Source: a gamma proteobacterium HTCC2207
Lineage (GTDB): Bacteria; Pseudomonadota; Gammaproteobacteria; Pseudomonadales; Porticoccaceae
Length of the DNA: 64,000 nucleotides
Direction of reading: 5' to 3'
Assembly (NCBI GenBank): GCA_905182855.1
Contig: CAJJDA010000009.1
Location: 124,001-188,000, forward strand
Shown here: piece by piece, positions 29,839 through 40,722 of the stretch
Layout: each line of letters starts with the position of its first letter
How positions within the stretch are numbered: position 1 is the stretch's first letter
Translations under genes and position numbers: made by a program
Notes under the pieces: model-generated
The model's database searches: none
Seen by the model: the letters and a program-made list of their open reading frames with translations, nothing else
What the model was told of the DNA's origin: nothing

Positions 29839-30958
29839 CGTCGTCTCTCCGATTGCCCTTGATTGCTGTTGCGCTGAAGCCTCTCAATCACTTCCGTGGC
29901 AATGTTATCAATCATCTGATCCTTGCTGCCACGACCCATAGATGCCTTCGCTGTAGTACCCTGCTGCATCAACTTATCCAATGGCAGATAGAGCATATTA
30001 TTACCGCCCTCGGTATCCACTAGGATTTTAGTACTGTTACTCATCACCTGTTCTATAGCGTCAATATAAAGACGTTCGCGAGTCACTTGCGGTGCTTTTT
30101 TATATTCTTTCAGCAGGCTGGTGAAACGTTTAGCTTCACCCTCAGACTTAGACACTACCTGGGAAAGGTAACCCTCAGCCTCTTCACGCAGACGCTGCGC
30201 CTCACCGCGAGCTTCCGGGATCACGCCGTTGGAGTAGGCCTGCGCCTCGTTGACTAATCGTTCGAGGTCCTCACGCGCTTTAATCACATCATCATAGGCT
30301 GCCCTAACCTCCGTCGGCGGACGAGCCTCCTCAATGTTAATCTTGACCACATTAATACCGCTGGTATAAACATTCAGTAGTTCCTGAAGTTTTTCAGCCG
30401 TACTGACCGCAACCTCTTCCCGACCCGTGGAAATCACACCATCTAATCCAGTGCTGCCTACCACGTGGCGTAAGGCGCTATCCGTAGCCTGCTCCAGACT
30501 TGTCACAGGGTTTTTGATGCTGAGCACAAAGTCTTTGGCATTGGCGATGTTGTACTGCACCGTTAATGAAATTTCGACTATATTCTCGTCCTGAGTCAAC
30601 ATTAATCCTCGCGCCTGATATTGGCGCTCTTCAGTAACGCGAACCGTGGTCACTTTGTCAATAAAGGGTGGATTCCATTGTAATCCTGACCCCAACGTAT
30701 CGCTGTACTTACCTAGACGTAATACAACAGCCTGTTCTTTTTCATCAACCTGATAGAAACCCAACAGACCCCAAATAATGGCCAGCACCATAAAATAACT
30801 GGCAAGAGCCCTTTGCTGCTCCCACCACCAGAACCGCCACCAAATTTAGCCAGCTTTTCTTTCAGTTTATTCAGTGCCTCATCAATGTCTGGTGGTCCTG
30901 CGTTGCCGCTATTACCACCCCAAGGATCTTTCCCGCCACCCGGTTCGTTCCATGCCAT
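29835..30958 (-). CDS. hflK: FtsH modulator HflK, frame broken
   Basis: HflK pairs with HflC to regulate FtsH. The cytoplasmic N-terminus is Gly-rich (MAWNEPGGGKDPWGG and FGGGSGGGSS), followed by a single membrane helix and the SPFH domain (EKEQAVVLRLGKYSDTLGSGLQWNPPFIDKV). The frame breaks in the A run at 30792-30795, inside the membrane helix. Adding one base gives a continuous GLLPVIFMVLAIIWGLLGFY-type helix and a product of about 374 residues. Start ATG 30958 has GGAG six bases upstream, four codons inside a longer TTG frame. The break is most likely a homopolymer error. Confidence 0.92.
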
Positions 30959-31028
30959 GTTGTTCTCCAACTTTAATAATTAATGAATTTTAGCGCTTTG
31001 GGTACTAACTCTCATATCCCAAAGCGCA

Positions 31029-32324
31029 TTACGATGGGACCAAATCCTGTAATTTGAGCCCTGAACTGTTCAATAGACGCAAAAAATCACTTTCTGGCAG
31101 TCTAATTTCCAAATTAATCGCACCCTGATCATCCGTCTGTTCAGATAATACGGCCTTGTGACTGTAAAGCGCAGCACGAAACGCGCCCTGATCGGGCTGC
31201 AAGTGCACCTGTCTATGCACCACGGTCTTGGGCACTCGTTCAACCACCGCCTGTAACAACAGATCCATACCCGCCCCACTCAGGGCAGACACCCAAACTG
31301 CGATGGGGACCCCCGCCTCATCTCTTTCAATGTGAGGTTGCACGTCTTCAAGCTGGTCAATCTTGTTGTATATCATCAGTGTTGGCAAGTCATGGGCACC
31401 AATCTCTTTGAGCACCTCATTGACGCGCAGTATGTTGATCGCGCGATCCTCAGCGTTAGCATCTACAATATGCAACAATAAGGTCGACGATGCTGCCTCT
31501 TCTAGCGTTGCCCTAAACGCATCTACCAGCCTGTGAGGAAGATGGCTAATAAAGCCTACTGTATCAGCAAATACTACTGGTCCCAGTCCCGACACATCGA
31601 GTCTACGCATCGTCGGATCTAAGGTAGCAAAGAGCTGGTCAGCAACAAAAACATCAGCACTGGTCAGCCGGTTAAAACATGTCGACTTTCCCGCGTTAGT
31701 ATAGCCGACTAAGGATACGGCCGGAATCTCTGCCTTGGTGCGCAAGCGTCGCCCCTGATCCCGCTGCTTTCTTACCTTTTCAAGCCGCTTCTGGATAGAC
31801 TTAATACGCTCTCTAACCATACGCCGATCAGATTCAAGCTGAGTCTCACCTGGCCCGCGCATGCCAATACCACCCTTTTCACGGTCAAGGTGCGTCCAGC
31901 CTCGCACTAACCTTGATGCCAGATGATGCAACTGCGCGAGCTCCACCTGAAGCTTTCCTTCATGCGTCCTAGCTCGCTGGGCAAAGATATCCAAAATCAA
32001 ACCCGTCCGATCAATCACCCGACACTGGAGCTCCGCCTCGATATTACGTTCCTGGCTGGGAGATAGATTATGATTAAAAATAACAATTTCAGCGCCACCA
32101 CTTTTAACCGCCGCGGCAATTTCTTCTAACTTACCCGAACCAACAAAGAATTTGGCACTTGGCGACTGTCGAGACCCAGTCAAAAACTCAACCGGGTCTC
32201 CGCCAGCAGAGATAACAAGCTCTTCAAATTCTTTCGGATCTTCAGGCTCAGACTCGCTGTTCAGCTTAATATGAACAAGAACTGCGCGCTCTCCACCACC
32301 ATGTCGCTCAAAAAACAATGACAC
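31029..32324 (-). CDS. hflX: Ribosome-associated GTPase HflX
   Basis: HflX splits stalled ribosomes under stress. The 431-residue product has the N-terminal HflX domain (FNHNLSPSQERNIE, VIDRTGLILDIFAQRA, LVRGWTHLDREKGGIGMRGPGETQLE). The TRAFAC GTPase domain has G1 GYTNAGKST, G3 DTVGF, G4 NKID and a C-terminal extension of about 60 residues. The start is GTG at 32324, three bases after the hfq stop, so its translation is likely coupled to hfq. Confidence 0.96.
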   Translation of the reverse strand: MSLFFERHGGGERAVLVHIKLNSESEPEDPKEFEELVISAGGDPVEFLTGSRQSPSAKFFVGSGKLEEIAAAVKSGGAEIVIFNHNLSPSQERNIEAELQCRVIDRTGLILDIFAQRARTHEGKLQVELAQLHHLASRLVRGWTHLDREKGGIGMRGPGETQLESDRRMVRERIKSIQKRLEKVRKQRDQGRRLRTKAEIPAVSLVGYTNAGKSTCFNRLTSADVFVADQLFATLDPTMRRLDVSGLGPVVFADTVGFISHLPHRLVDAFRATLEEAASSTLLLHIVDANAEDRAINILRVNEVLKEIGAHDLPTLMIYNKIDQLEDVQPHIERDEAGVPIAVWVSALSGAGMDLLLQAVVERVPKTVVHRQVHLQPDQGAFRAALYSHKAVLSEQTDDQGAINLEIRLPESDFLRLLNSSGLKLQDLVPS

Positions 32325-32327
32325 CGC

Positions 32328-32615
32328 TTAGTGGCTGTCATCGCTGTAGTTGCCCAGATCATCGTCGGCGCCATCATCTGATAGTACGCCGTCACCCGGC
32401 ATCGGTAGACGCACATTTCGTGATGGGACAACTGTAGATATTGCGGACTTATAGACCATTTGGCTGACAGTGTTTTTTAACAGAACAACAAATTGATCAA
32501 ACGACTCGATCTGTCCCTGTAATTTAATACCGTTGACCAGAAATATGGAGACCGGAATTCTCTCTTTTCTTAATGCATTAAGAAAAGGGTCTTGTAGATT
32601 ATGCCCTTTTGACAT
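32328..32615 (-). CDS. hfq: RNA chaperone Hfq
   Basis: Hfq is the hexameric Sm-like RNA chaperone that pairs small RNAs with mRNAs. The Sm1 and Sm2 motifs are clear: [34 protein letters not shown] and [19 protein letters not shown]. The 95-residue product has an acidic C-terminal tail (about residues 75-95, rich in Asp and Ser). The ATG at 32615 has AAGGAG at a spacing of eight; a longer frame to 32669 is not conserved. It is in the standard miaA-hfq-hflX order. Confidence 0.97.
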   Translation of the reverse strand: MSKGHNLQDPFLNALRKERIPVSIFLVNGIKLQGQIESFDQFVVLLKNTVSQMVYKSAISTVVPSRNVRLPMPGDGVLSDDGADDDLGNYSDDSH

Positions 32616-32727
32616 GGTACTACTCCTTGTTATTGAAAATTCAATGGGTGCTGCAATCGTCGCAGCCAAGATATCGGGTGGAATTGTGTCTCACTCAACC
32701 GCAAAGTTAATCCTTCTTCGCTAGGCT

Positions 32728-33696
32728 CTATATGGGCACGTCAATGAGCTTTTTCAAGCATTGATTGTAAATATATTCCGCACTGTAGTAGTGATCGCCA
32801 TCATCAACGGCGATTTCAATAGCTTCGGGCCAGTTACGCAGCCAGGTAATCTGCCGTTTGGCCAGCTGTCGAGTGGCGATGATGCCTCTTTCCACTGCAT
32901 CCTCCAAAGAGCAGCTACCCGCGCAGTAGTCCCATAACTGGCGATAGCCTACGGAACGAATAGCGGGCAGATCCGAGTTCAGATCGCCGCGCTGGTAAAG
33001 TCCCTGAACCTCGGAGGCAAAGCCTTGAGCCATCATGCTGTGGAATCGCTGCTCGATACGCTGATGCAGAAGCGCTCGATTATTCGGCATCAGTGAAAAC
33101 TGTTGGATCTGAAAAACATCATGCAAGCCCCCAACCATTGGCTTCGCCTGCAAAACCGACATAGGCACCCCAGTTATCCTGTGCACCTCGAGCGCACGCT
33201 GAATTCTCTGGGAATGGTTGGGGTGTAATCGAGCTGCTGTCTGGGGATCAATTTGCTGTAATTCTCGATAGAGACTCGGCCAACCAAATTCAGCCGCACG
33301 CTGCTCTATGTCCCGCCGAATATCTCGATCGGCCTCAGGCATTTCGGAAAGACCATCTAATAAGATTTTAAAATACATCATGCTGCCGCCCACCAACAGA
33401 GGGATTTTCCCACCACTGTGGATATCCTCCATCTCCCGTCGCGCGTCGGCCAAAAAATCAGCGGCGCTATAGGCATCCAGAGGATCACGAATATCGATAA
33501 GTCGATGGGGCGCCACGGCCAGAGTCGCCGCATCGGGTTTGGCACTGCCAATGTTTAGCTGCCGATAGACCTGCGCTGAATCGACATTGACTAATTCCAC
33601 CGGCAGTTGCTGCGCAAGGGCAATCGCTAGTGCTGTTTTGCCGCTAGCGGTGGGCCCCATAACAAAGATAGCGGCAGGCAGCGGACCTATACTCAT
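32728..33696 (-). CDS. miaA: tRNA dimethylallyltransferase
   Basis: MiaA transfers an isopentenyl group to A37 of tRNAs that read codons starting with U. The 322-residue product has the P-loop [11 protein letters not shown] (residues 12-22), [51 protein letters not shown] and [14 protein letters not shown] near the C-terminus. It lies five bases after mutL and 112 bases before the chosen hfq start, in the same direction. The frame is intact. Confidence 0.97.
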   Translation of the reverse strand: MSIGPLPAAIFVMGPTASGKTALAIALAQQLPVELVNVDSAQVYRQLNIGSAKPDAATLAVAPHRLIDIRDPLDAYSAADFLADARREMEDIHSGGKIPLLVGGSMMYFKILLDGLSEMPEADRDIRRDIEQRAAEFGWPSLYRELQQIDPQTAARLHPNHSQRIQRALEVHRITGVPMSVLQAKPMVGGLHDVFQIQQFSLMPNNRALLHQRIEQRFHSMMAQGFASEVQGLYQRGDLNSDLPAIRSVGYRQLWDYCAGSCSLEDAVERGIIATRQLAKRQITWLRNWPEAIEIAVDDGDHYYSAEYIYNQCLKKLIDVPI

Positions 33697-33701
33697 GGCG
33701 A

Positions 33702-35537
33702 TTACCGACCGCGCAAGAAAAGTTTATCTAACTCATCGAGCGTCAACTGTGACCAGGTAGGACGCCCGTGATTACACTGACCACTGCGCTCAGTCTCCTC
33801 CATGTCTCGCAGCAGGCCATTCATTTCGGGAACCGTCAACTTACGATTGGCACGCACGGATCCGTGGCAAGCCATAGTCGAAAGAATTTCATTGATATGA
33901 TGCCGGATGCGCTCAGAGGTACCATGTTCGATCAGGTCAGAAATAACATCTCTCAGTAGCGCCTCAACTTCAGATCCACGTAAGATTGCGGGAATCTGCC
34001 GCACAATAATACTTTCATTGGCCGCTCGCTCAACCACAAATCCAAGCTGAGCAAAGACCTCACCACTCTGTTCAGCCATATCAGCTTCACGCTGACTAAC
34101 CGCCAAACTCTCCGGTACCAGAAGGGGCTGGGACACCAGACCCTGATCGTCAAAGGCGGTTTTCATACGCTCGTAAATAATCCGTTCGTGGGCAGCATGC
34201 ATGTCAACAATGATCAAACCCTGAGCATTTTCAGCTAGAATATAAATACCTCTTAACTGAGCGATAGCAAAACCCATGGGTGGAATATCGCCCTGTTCAC
34301 TGGGCATCTCAGTCGCATAGAGTCCCTGATAGGCTGCCATGGGCGTATTAACGCCATAGCGATCCCCTGAATAACTCGGCTGTGCACCGAAGATGTCGCC
34401 AGCAGATTTGTTGCTGTGAGAGTGCTGCTCAGCAGGTCCCTGCCCGGAGGGAAATTGAATTGATGACTGAGCCGCCAACTGCTCAGCGTCTTGGTTGCTT
34501 TGCAGTGCCGCACCCGCCGACTGCAGATGGTCCTGAGGACGATCCTGAGACAGGGCTCTGTTTAACGTGCTGTAAACAAAACCGTGAATGGAGCGGCTGT
34601 CGCGAAAACGCACCTCATGCTTAGTAGGATGAACATTGACATCCACATCAGCCGGCTCAATCTCGAGAAATAAAACAAATGCTGGGTGGCGACCATGATA
34701 CAAAACATCTTGATAGGCCTGTCTTACGGCATGGGAGACCACCTTGTCACGAATCGCTCGGCCATTGACAAAAAAGTGCTGTAAATCGGTCTGACTTCTT
34801 GAAAATGTGGGCAGCCCCATCCAGCCCCACAGGCGGATACCTGTGCGGTCATTGTCTACATACAGCGCTTCTTTCATAAATGCCGGCCCACAGATATCAG
34901 CTACTCGCTTCTCCTGTTCAGCCTGACTATTCGCCGGTCGCAGATTTAACTGAGCGCGCTGGTTATGCCGCAAGCTAAAAGACACTTCCATACGGCTGAG
35001 TGCCAGCTTTTTAATACTGTCATCAATTCGATTGTATTCGGTAGCTTCGGTACGCAGAAATTTACGTCGCGCTGGCGTATTAAAAAATAAGTCACGGACC
35101 TCAACACTGGTGCCCTGAGGGTGGGCAGCAGGCTGCAATTCCACCGCCATATCTCGCCCTTCTGACACCGCCTTCCAGCCACTGCTGTCGCCTGAGTTCG
35201 AGGTCAGGGTCAAGCGTGATACGGATGCAATACTTGCCAGCGCTTCTCCGCGAAAACCCAAGGTTGCCACAGCCTCTAAGTCGTCGAGGTTATCTATCTT
35301 ACTCGTGGCATGCCGGCTGAGTGCCAACGCCAATTGATGTTCGGGAATGCCATGTCCGTCGTCACGGATTTTAATCAGTTTGACGCCACCCTGCTCCACA
35401 TCAATATCTATGCGCGTCGCTCCAGCGTCCAAACTATTTTCCACCAGCTCTTTGAGCACAGATGCGGGACGCTCAACCACCTCTCCAGCAGCAATCTGGT
35501 TCGCTAATTGCGGACTGAGTATTTTAATGCCAGGCAT
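33702..35537 (-). CDS. mutL: DNA mismatch repair protein MutL
   Basis: MutL couples MutS mismatch recognition to downstream excision. The 611-residue product has the GHKL ATPase N-terminus: [52 protein letters not shown] variable Gln/Ser-rich linker occupies about residues 340-415. The C-terminal dimerisation domain ([35 protein letters not shown]) follows. The CPHGRP-like motif here reads CNHGRPTW, still typical. It sits between amiB and miaA. Confidence 0.97.
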   Translation of the reverse strand: MPGIKILSPQLANQIAAGEVVERPASVLKELVENSLDAGATRIDIDVEQGGVKLIKIRDDGHGIPEHQLALALSRHATSKIDNLDDLEAVATLGFRGEALASIASVSRLTLTSNSGDSSGWKAVSEGRDMAVELQPAAHPQGTSVEVRDLFFNTPARRKFLRTEATEYNRIDDSIKKLALSRMEVSFSLRHNQRAQLNLRPANSQAEQEKRVADICGPAFMKEALYVDNDRTGIRLWGWMGLPTFSRSQTDLQHFFVNGRAIRDKVVSHAVRQAYQDVLYHGRHPAFVLFLEIEPADVDVNVHPTKHEVRFRDSRSIHGFVYSTLNRALSQDRPQDHLQSAGAALQSNQDAEQLAAQSSIQFPSGQGPAEQHSHSNKSAGDIFGAQPSYSGDRYGVNTPMAAYQGLYATEMPSEQGDIPPMGFAIAQLRGIYILAENAQGLIIVDMHAAHERIIYERMKTAFDDQGLVSQPLLVPESLAVSQREADMAEQSGEVFAQLGFVVERAANESIIVRQIPAILRGSEVEALLRDVISDLIEHGTSERIRHHINEILSTMACHGSVRANRKLTVPEMNGLLRDMEETERSGQCNHGRPTWSQLTLDELDKLFLRGR

Positions 35538-35549
35538 ACTTTTTAACCG

Positions 35550-36896
35550 TTAACTAGAGGGAATTAAAATTTTCTGCCCAATCCGAATCGAGCTTGATCG
35601 CATTTTATTATGGCGTAAAATTTTACGCACAGAGGTGTTGTAGCGAATCGCAATTTCTGAAAGAGTGTCGCCACGAGCAATCACATAACTCTGCTCAACT
35701 CTGCCACCATTTTTTGACAGTAAAGTACCCACGGGTGGGTTATCTGAGTAGTACTGAACGAGACCCCGATAAATCGCATCGGCCATTTTTTGCTGGTATC
35801 TTCGCGTACTTAAATCTCGAGCCTCTTTGGGATTGGAGATAAAGCCTGTTTCAATGAGTAATGAGGGTATGTCCACTGATTTCAACACCGAAAATCCAGC
35901 CTGCTCAACTTGCTTTTTATGGAGTCGTGCAACGCCACCCATATTTTTTAGGACATATTTTCCGGCGTCCAAACTGCTACTAAGCGTTGCTGTCATAGAC
36001 AGATCGAGCAGCACACCCGCCAGCACATCGTCTTTGTCATCCAGACTCAAAGAACTGGCACCACCAATTAGATCAGCACGGTTTTCTTTGGTCGCTAAAT
36101 AACGAGCTGCCTCACTGGTGGCACCTCTGGTAGACAATGCGTATACCGAGGCACCATAAGCTTTGGGGCTTTTAAAGGCATCAGCATGAATAGAAATAAA
36201 GAAATCAGCTCGTTTACCATGAGCAATTTTGCTGCGTTTTTTAAGAGGAATGTAGTAGTCACCGGTACGCACTAACTCACCCTGAAAATAGGGACTCTTA
36301 TCGAAAAGAGCATCCAGTTTCTGCGCAATTTGCAGAACCACCACTTTCTCACGCACACGTTTTGGGCCTATGGCTCCGGGATCTTCACCGCCGTGACCAG
36401 CATCAATGGCGATCACAATTTTAGTATTGTCCGTTTTGATAATATCTGAAACTGAACGACTAACCGAGAGTTTTTTGTCAAATAGATCGATCACTAGCCG
36501 ATCCCCTTTTTCTTCATTAGACTTAAGACTAAAGCTTTTCGGGTTAACCAAGCTCTTAAGATCTAATACCACACGCAGATCGGTTTTATTACGCACCGCA
36601 GAACGTATTTTTGCTATGGGTGTCTTACCAAGATCCAGTTGATCAAAGGCAGTTTTAAGATTGATGTTACTGATATCGATGACTAATCGATCGGGGTTTT
36701 TCAGCACAATTAACTGATGGTCTACAGCAGCACTAAGATCGAGTACTAGCCTAGTGCTATCCGGTGATCGCCACAGACGTGCTGATTCTAAATCTGCTGC
36801 CATGATATGACCAGACAACAACGCCAGAGTGACTAAGCAAAAGCCCAGTAAATACCGCGCTCTTAAAACTAACCCCAACTGCCGATCAAACTGCAA
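35550..36896 (-). CDS. amiB: N-acetylmuramoyl-L-alanine amidase AmiB-like, with LysM
   Basis: This periplasmic peptidoglycan amidase acts in daughter-cell separation. The 448-residue product has a hydrophobic signal segment (about residues 14-32, cleavage plausible after IMA). An AMIN domain follows (about 33-130), then a zinc-dependent Amidase_3 domain (about 160-375) with IAIDAGHGGEDPGAIGP and a catalytic Glu in SLLIETGFISN, and a C-terminal LysM repeat (about 400-446: YVIARGDTLSEIAIRYNT). The start is TTG at 36896 with GGGGG five bases upstream, overlapping tsaE by 11 bases; a later start is not available without losing the signal segment. Confidence 0.93.
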   Translation of the reverse strand: MQFDRQLGLVLRARYLLGFCLVTLALLSGHIMAADLESARLWRSPDSTRLVLDLSAAVDHQLIVLKNPDRLVIDISNINLKTAFDQLDLGKTPIAKIRSAVRNKTDLRVVLDLKSLVNPKSFSLKSNEEKGDRLVIDLFDKKLSVSRSVSDIIKTDNTKIVIAIDAGHGGEDPGAIGPKRVREKVVVLQIAQKLDALFDKSPYFQGELVRTGDYYIPLKKRSKIAHGKRADFFISIHADAFKSPKAYGASVYALSTRGATSEAARYLATKENRADLIGGASSLSLDDKDDVLAGVLLDLSMTATLSSSLDAGKYVLKNMGGVARLHKKQVEQAGFSVLKSVDIPSLLIETGFISNPKEARDLSTRRYQQKMADAIYRGLVQYYSDNPPVGTLLSKNGGRVEQSYVIARGDTLSEIAIRYNTSVRKILRHNKMRSSSIRIGQKILIPSS

Positions 36897-37392
36897 ATGA
36901 ACCCCCAGAACGTTCTAATTTTTGGACTAACTCTACACCAGCCTCTGATTGCGCCTTCAGCGTAACACAGCGTCCCTCGCCTGACTGTTCAATACTAATA
37001 TTCACATCCGCTAGCGGTAGAAAGCCTTCACCCCGTTCCGGCCATTCTATCAAACATAGAGCCGCATCTGATAAATAATCGGCAAATCCCATATACTCGA
37101 GTTCTTCCGCGTCAACCATACGGTAGAGGTCAAAATGATATACAGAACCTAACTCAAGCTCGTAGGGCTCAACCAACGCATAGGTCGGACTTTTCACATT
37201 ACCAGTATGGCCTAGACCCAATAAAATCCCCCGACTCAGGGTGGTTTTTCCCGCACCTAAATCACCCTGTAACGTAATCACTAGACTGGGGTTGACGAAT
37301 TTTGACACGCGTCTGCCAAGGGCAATGGTCTCAACCTCATCGGCCACCTCAAGCCTAATCGCGGCTAGGGTCTGTGCAATCACATCTGTCAC
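36886..37392 (-). CDS. tsaE: tRNA threonylcarbamoyladenosine biosynthesis ATPase TsaE
   Basis: TsaE is the P-loop ATPase of the TsaBDE complex that makes t6A37 in ANN-decoding tRNAs. The 168-residue product has Walker A GDLGAGKTTLS, the SPTYALVEPY loop, YHFDLYRM and CLIEWPERGEGFLP. The start is GTG at 37392, overlapping the nnr stop (GTGA). Cluster position between nnr and amiB is standard. Confidence 0.96.
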   Translation of the reverse strand: MTDVIAQTLAAIRLEVADEVETIALGRRVSKFVNPSLVITLQGDLGAGKTTLSRGILLGLGHTGNVKSPTYALVEPYELELGSVYHFDLYRMVDAEELEYMGFADYLSDAALCLIEWPERGEGFLPLADVNISIEQSGEGRCVTLKAQSEAGVELVQKLERSGGSFAV

Positions 37393-38903
37393 AGAGCTTC
37401 CTGATCCAGATTATTTAGCAAACTGCGGATATAGGGCAGAAGATCTGAGGTTACCAACCCTCTGGAACCCTGATCCTCAGCCGCCATATCCGCCGCCGAT
37501 GAATGCAGGCAACAACCCAATTCAGCAGCCATCTGCGGGCTCAGGCCCTGCGCCATAAGACCACCGATAATGCCGCTTAACATATCACCCATACCGGCCG
37601 TGGCCATAGAAGAGTTGCCATAGGGGCAAATCTTGATGGGCTTGCCCTGGCTATTTGACACCAGAGTCCCGGGCCCTTTAAGCAGCACCACTGCATTATA
37701 TTTTTGTTGTAACTGCGACACTGCGGCAAAACGATCTGACTGAATTTCAGCCACGGTCACACCCAGAAGACGAGCCGCCTCACCGACATGAGGCGTCAGC
37801 ACCCACTGCGACCCATCGGGCTTGGGCACTACGCGCCCCTCCGCAAGAATATTGAGTCCGTCAGCGTCAATAACCATAGGAAGATTGGCCGCCACTGCTT
37901 TTTGCATGAGTTGCTCAGACCAGGAGGATAGACCTAGGCCCGGGCCAATGATTAAAACGCTGGGCCGATCAAGTAATGGCTCCAATTGCTGACCAGATGT
38001 AACACCACAGGCCATCACTTCAGGCTGCCTGGCCAAGACAGCACTGACATGTTCAGGCCTTGTAGCAACACTGGCCAAGCCTGCGCCAACTTTTAAGCAG
38101 CCCTCTACGGCTATAATGACAGCGCCTCCAAAACTGTGATCACCCCCTATCACCATGCCATGCCCGCGCTGATTCTTGTAAAGGTCAGCATCGTCTTCAG
38201 GTAACTGTCCCAGCAATTCATCTAGATCCATCAACGCTGCGCTTGGGATCACCTGATTGAGGATATCCTCCTCAACCTCGAGAGAGTCATAAATAACCTC
38301 ACCGCATAGGCTCGGCCCTCGACCGGTAAACAATCCCTGTTTGGCCGCAATAAAGGTCAGGGTCATATCAGCCTTTACCGCTACCGAGGCAACGGCGCCC
38401 GTATCGCAATTAAGACCGGAGGGAATATCCATTGCCAACACGGGTAAGCCCGAATCATTAATTAGCGCGATCGCCTTCGCGTAGGGCTCACGAAGCTCAC
38501 CTTCATATCCTGTACCCAACAGGCTATCGACGATCACACCTTGATCCAGCTCGAAATGGCTATCCGCTTGACGGAAGCTGACTCTAGCCTGCTCAGCAAA
38601 CTGCTTAGCCTGCGTAGCATCTTCACCAAGACTAGCGCCCAGCTCTATACACTGCACCGTAATATTTTTTTCAGCAGCCAGTGCCGCCAGCACGTAACCA
38701 TCACCACCATTGTTACCAGATCCACAAAACACGGTAAGCAAGCTCGGGGTACCAAAGGCATCGAGCAGTTCGGCCAAGGCGGCTCTAGCCGCACGTTTCA
38801 TTAAAACCGTGCCCGCAATACCTTGCTGTTCTCGCGCTAATCGGTCGAGTTCCCGCGACGATTTAGCGGTAAATAAGGCGTCTTGAATAAGAGTGTGCGA
38901 CAT
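37389..38903 (-). CDS. nnr: Bifunctional NAD(P)HX epimerase/dehydratase
   Basis: This two-domain enzyme repairs hydrated NADH and NADPH. The N-terminal YjeF_N epimerase domain (about residues 10-215) has FCGSGNNGGDGYVLA and DIPSGLNCDTG. The C-terminal ADP-dependent dehydratase domain, with a ribokinase-like fold (about 235-500), has GGDHSFGGAVI, IGPGLGLS, VIDADGLNIL, LTPHVGEAARL and TAGMGDMLSGIIGGL. The 504-residue length is normal. ATG 38903 is divergent from queG, with 55 bases between them. Confidence 0.95.
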   Translation of the reverse strand: MSHTLIQDALFTAKSSRELDRLAREQQGIAGTVLMKRAARAALAELLDAFGTPSLLTVFCGSGNNGGDGYVLAALAAEKNITVQCIELGASLGEDATQAKQFAEQARVSFRQADSHFELDQGVIVDSLLGTGYEGELREPYAKAIALINDSGLPVLAMDIPSGLNCDTGAVASVAVKADMTLTFIAAKQGLFTGRGPSLCGEVIYDSLEVEEDILNQVIPSAALMDLDELLGQLPEDDADLYKNQRGHGMVIGGDHSFGGAVIIAVEGCLKVGAGLASVATRPEHVSAVLARQPEVMACGVTSGQQLEPLLDRPSVLIIGPGLGLSSWSEQLMQKAVAANLPMVIDADGLNILAEGRVVPKPDGSQWVLTPHVGEAARLLGVTVAEIQSDRFAAVSQLQQKYNAVVLLKGPGTLVSNSQGKPIKICPYGNSSMATAGMGDMLSGIIGGLMAQGLSPQMAAELGCCLHSSAADMAAEDQGSRGLVTSDLLPYIRSLLNNLDQEAL

Positions 38904-38958
38904 AGCGCGAATATCCCCGTAAAATTGTGTAATTATAATCCAAAACAGACATTAACAT

Positions 38959-40065
38959 ATGCCTGAAACACGACTAACTGCGGTAACTGAAGAGACAAAG
39001 CTTTTGCAGCTTGCCGAAAAGATTAAGGCATGGGGCGTCGAACTGGGCTTTCAGCAGGTGGCCATTGTTGAGCCAGATCTAAGTCAGGCATCTGAGCGCC
39101 TGAAGCAATGGCTGGCGTCGGGCTTTCAGGGCTCTATGCAATGGATGGGCGAGCACGGTGATAAACGCTATGTGGTTGACAAGTTGGTTGATCACACCCT
39201 GCGAGTTATCTCCGTACGTATGGATTATTTGGCTGACAGCAAGATGGTTGCCGTACTTAATAATGACCATAAGGCCTACATCTCCCGCTACGCTTTGGGT
39301 CGCGACTATCACAAACTGATACGCAAACGGCTGGCGACATTAATCCGAAAAATTGAAGCTGAGGTGCCAGATCTACAACTCTCACAACGCCCTTTTGTGG
39401 ATAGTGCGCCAGTGATGGAGAAGCCCCTAGCGGAACAGGCGGGGCTGGGCTGGATAGGCAAAAATACACTGCTGCTCAATGATAAAGCGGGATCCTGGTT
39501 CTTTCTTGGAGAGATATACACCTCATTAAAATTGCCCGCGGACCATAGCGAACAGAAAAATCGCTGCGGTAATTGTCGAGCCTGCTTAAAAGTTTGCCCC
39601 ACCAATGCCTTTCCTGAACCCTATGTACTCGACGCTAGAAAATGCATCTCATACCTCACCATTGAAAGCAAAGAGGCTATACCGAAGGAGCTACGACCGC
39701 TGATGGGTAATCGTGTATTTGGTTGCGATGACTGTCAGATTACATGCCCTTGGAATCGCTTTGCCTCGGCAACGCAAGAAGACGACTTCAAACCGCGGCA
39801 TAATCTCGATGATACTGATCTGGTGACACTATTTAACTGGCAGCCAGAGGAGTTTTTACAAAATACAGAAGGCTCTCCTATCCGTCGTATTGGCTATGAA
39901 CGCTGGTTACGTAATTTGGCAGTTGGCCTGGGTAATGCCAGCGCATCCGCGGAAATTTTAGCCCAGCTTAAAATGAAAGCCGAGCACCCTTCAGCGCTGG
40001 TGAGAGATCATGTGGAGTGGGCAATAGAGCAGCAAGAGCAAAAACTAAAGTCATCGCTCAGCTAA
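38959..40065 (+). CDS. queG: Epoxyqueuosine reductase
   Basis: QueG reduces epoxyqueuosine to queuosine in tRNA, using cobalamin and two [4Fe-4S] clusters. The 368-residue product has the cobalamin-binding DUF1730 region, the active-site segment [29 protein letters not shown], and the cluster motifs [12 protein letters not shown] and [13 protein letters not shown]. It ends in HEAT-like helices (about residues 300-360). It overlaps the convergent orn by eight bases. It is a second B12-requiring enzyme in the window besides the methyltransferase system. Confidence 0.96.
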   Translation: MPETRLTAVTEETKLLQLAEKIKAWGVELGFQQVAIVEPDLSQASERLKQWLASGFQGSMQWMGEHGDKRYVVDKLVDHTLRVISVRMDYLADSKMVAVLNNDHKAYISRYALGRDYHKLIRKRLATLIRKIEAEVPDLQLSQRPFVDSAPVMEKPLAEQAGLGWIGKNTLLLNDKAGSWFFLGEIYTSLKLPADHSEQKNRCGNCRACLKVCPTNAFPEPYVLDARKCISYLTIESKEAIPKELRPLMGNRVFGCDDCQITCPWNRFASATQEDDFKPRHNLDDTDLVTLFNWQPEEFLQNTEGSPIRRIGYERWLRNLAVGLGNASASAEILAQLKMKAEHPSALVRDHVEWAIEQQEQKLKSSLS

Positions 40066-40606
40066 CAATAAATACCTTGCGATAATAGGCCAGCTCGGCG
40101 ATCGAATCATAGACATCATCCATAGCTAGATGACTACCTCTCTTAGAAAACCCACCGCTTAATTCTGGTTTCCAGCGCCGCATCAACTCTTTAATGGTGC
40201 TGACATCAAGATTACGGTAGTGGAAAAAAGCCTCTAATTCAGGCATATACCGGACTAAGAAGCGTCGATCCTGGCCTATGGTGTTACCGCACATAGGCGA
40301 CTGTCCCGCCGGCACCCAGTCTTGTAAAAACTCTATCGTCGCAGCCATCGCCTCTTCCTCAGTTATCTGACTGCTCCGCACCCGCTCAGTGAGGCCCGAG
40401 CCACCATGCTGTTTGGTATTCCAGTCATCCATGCCCAGCAGTAACTCGTCATTTTGATGAATAACGATAGAGGGACCTTGGGCGAGGATATTTAAGTCAC
40501 CATCCGTCACCACTGTAGCAATCTCAATGATCCTTTCTTTAAGTGGGTCCAACCCCGTCATTTCGAGATCTAACCAGATCAGATTAAGTGCGTTAGTCTT
40601 TGTCAT
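40058..40606 (-). CDS. orn: Oligoribonuclease
   Basis: Orn degrades RNA dinucleotides, including pGpG from cyclic-di-GMP turnover. The 182-residue DEDDh exonuclease has [13 protein letters not shown] with the first Asp/Glu pair, [10 protein letters not shown] with the second Asp region, and [17 protein letters not shown] with the His/Asp pair. The divergent neighbour is rsgA, the same pairing as in Pseudomonas and E. coli. The start ATG 40606 follows a short AT-rich gap. Confidence 0.97.
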   Translation of the reverse strand: MTKTNALNLIWLDLEMTGLDPLKERIIEIATVVTDGDLNILAQGPSIVIHQNDELLLGMDDWNTKQHGGSGLTERVRSSQITEEEAMAATIEFLQDWVPAGQSPMCGNTIGQDRRFLVRYMPELEAFFHYRNLDVSTIKELMRRWKPELSGGFSKRGSHLAMDDVYDSIAELAYYRKVFIVS

Positions 40607-40722
40607 ATGAGTGCCTGTTTACTAGAGATAGCTTACAAAATGTTACTGAGGGCGATTATGCTATATCCTTGCAGCCAATAAGACCAGTGATGGTCGTTCT
40701 TTACACTGAGCACCCCCGGTAA

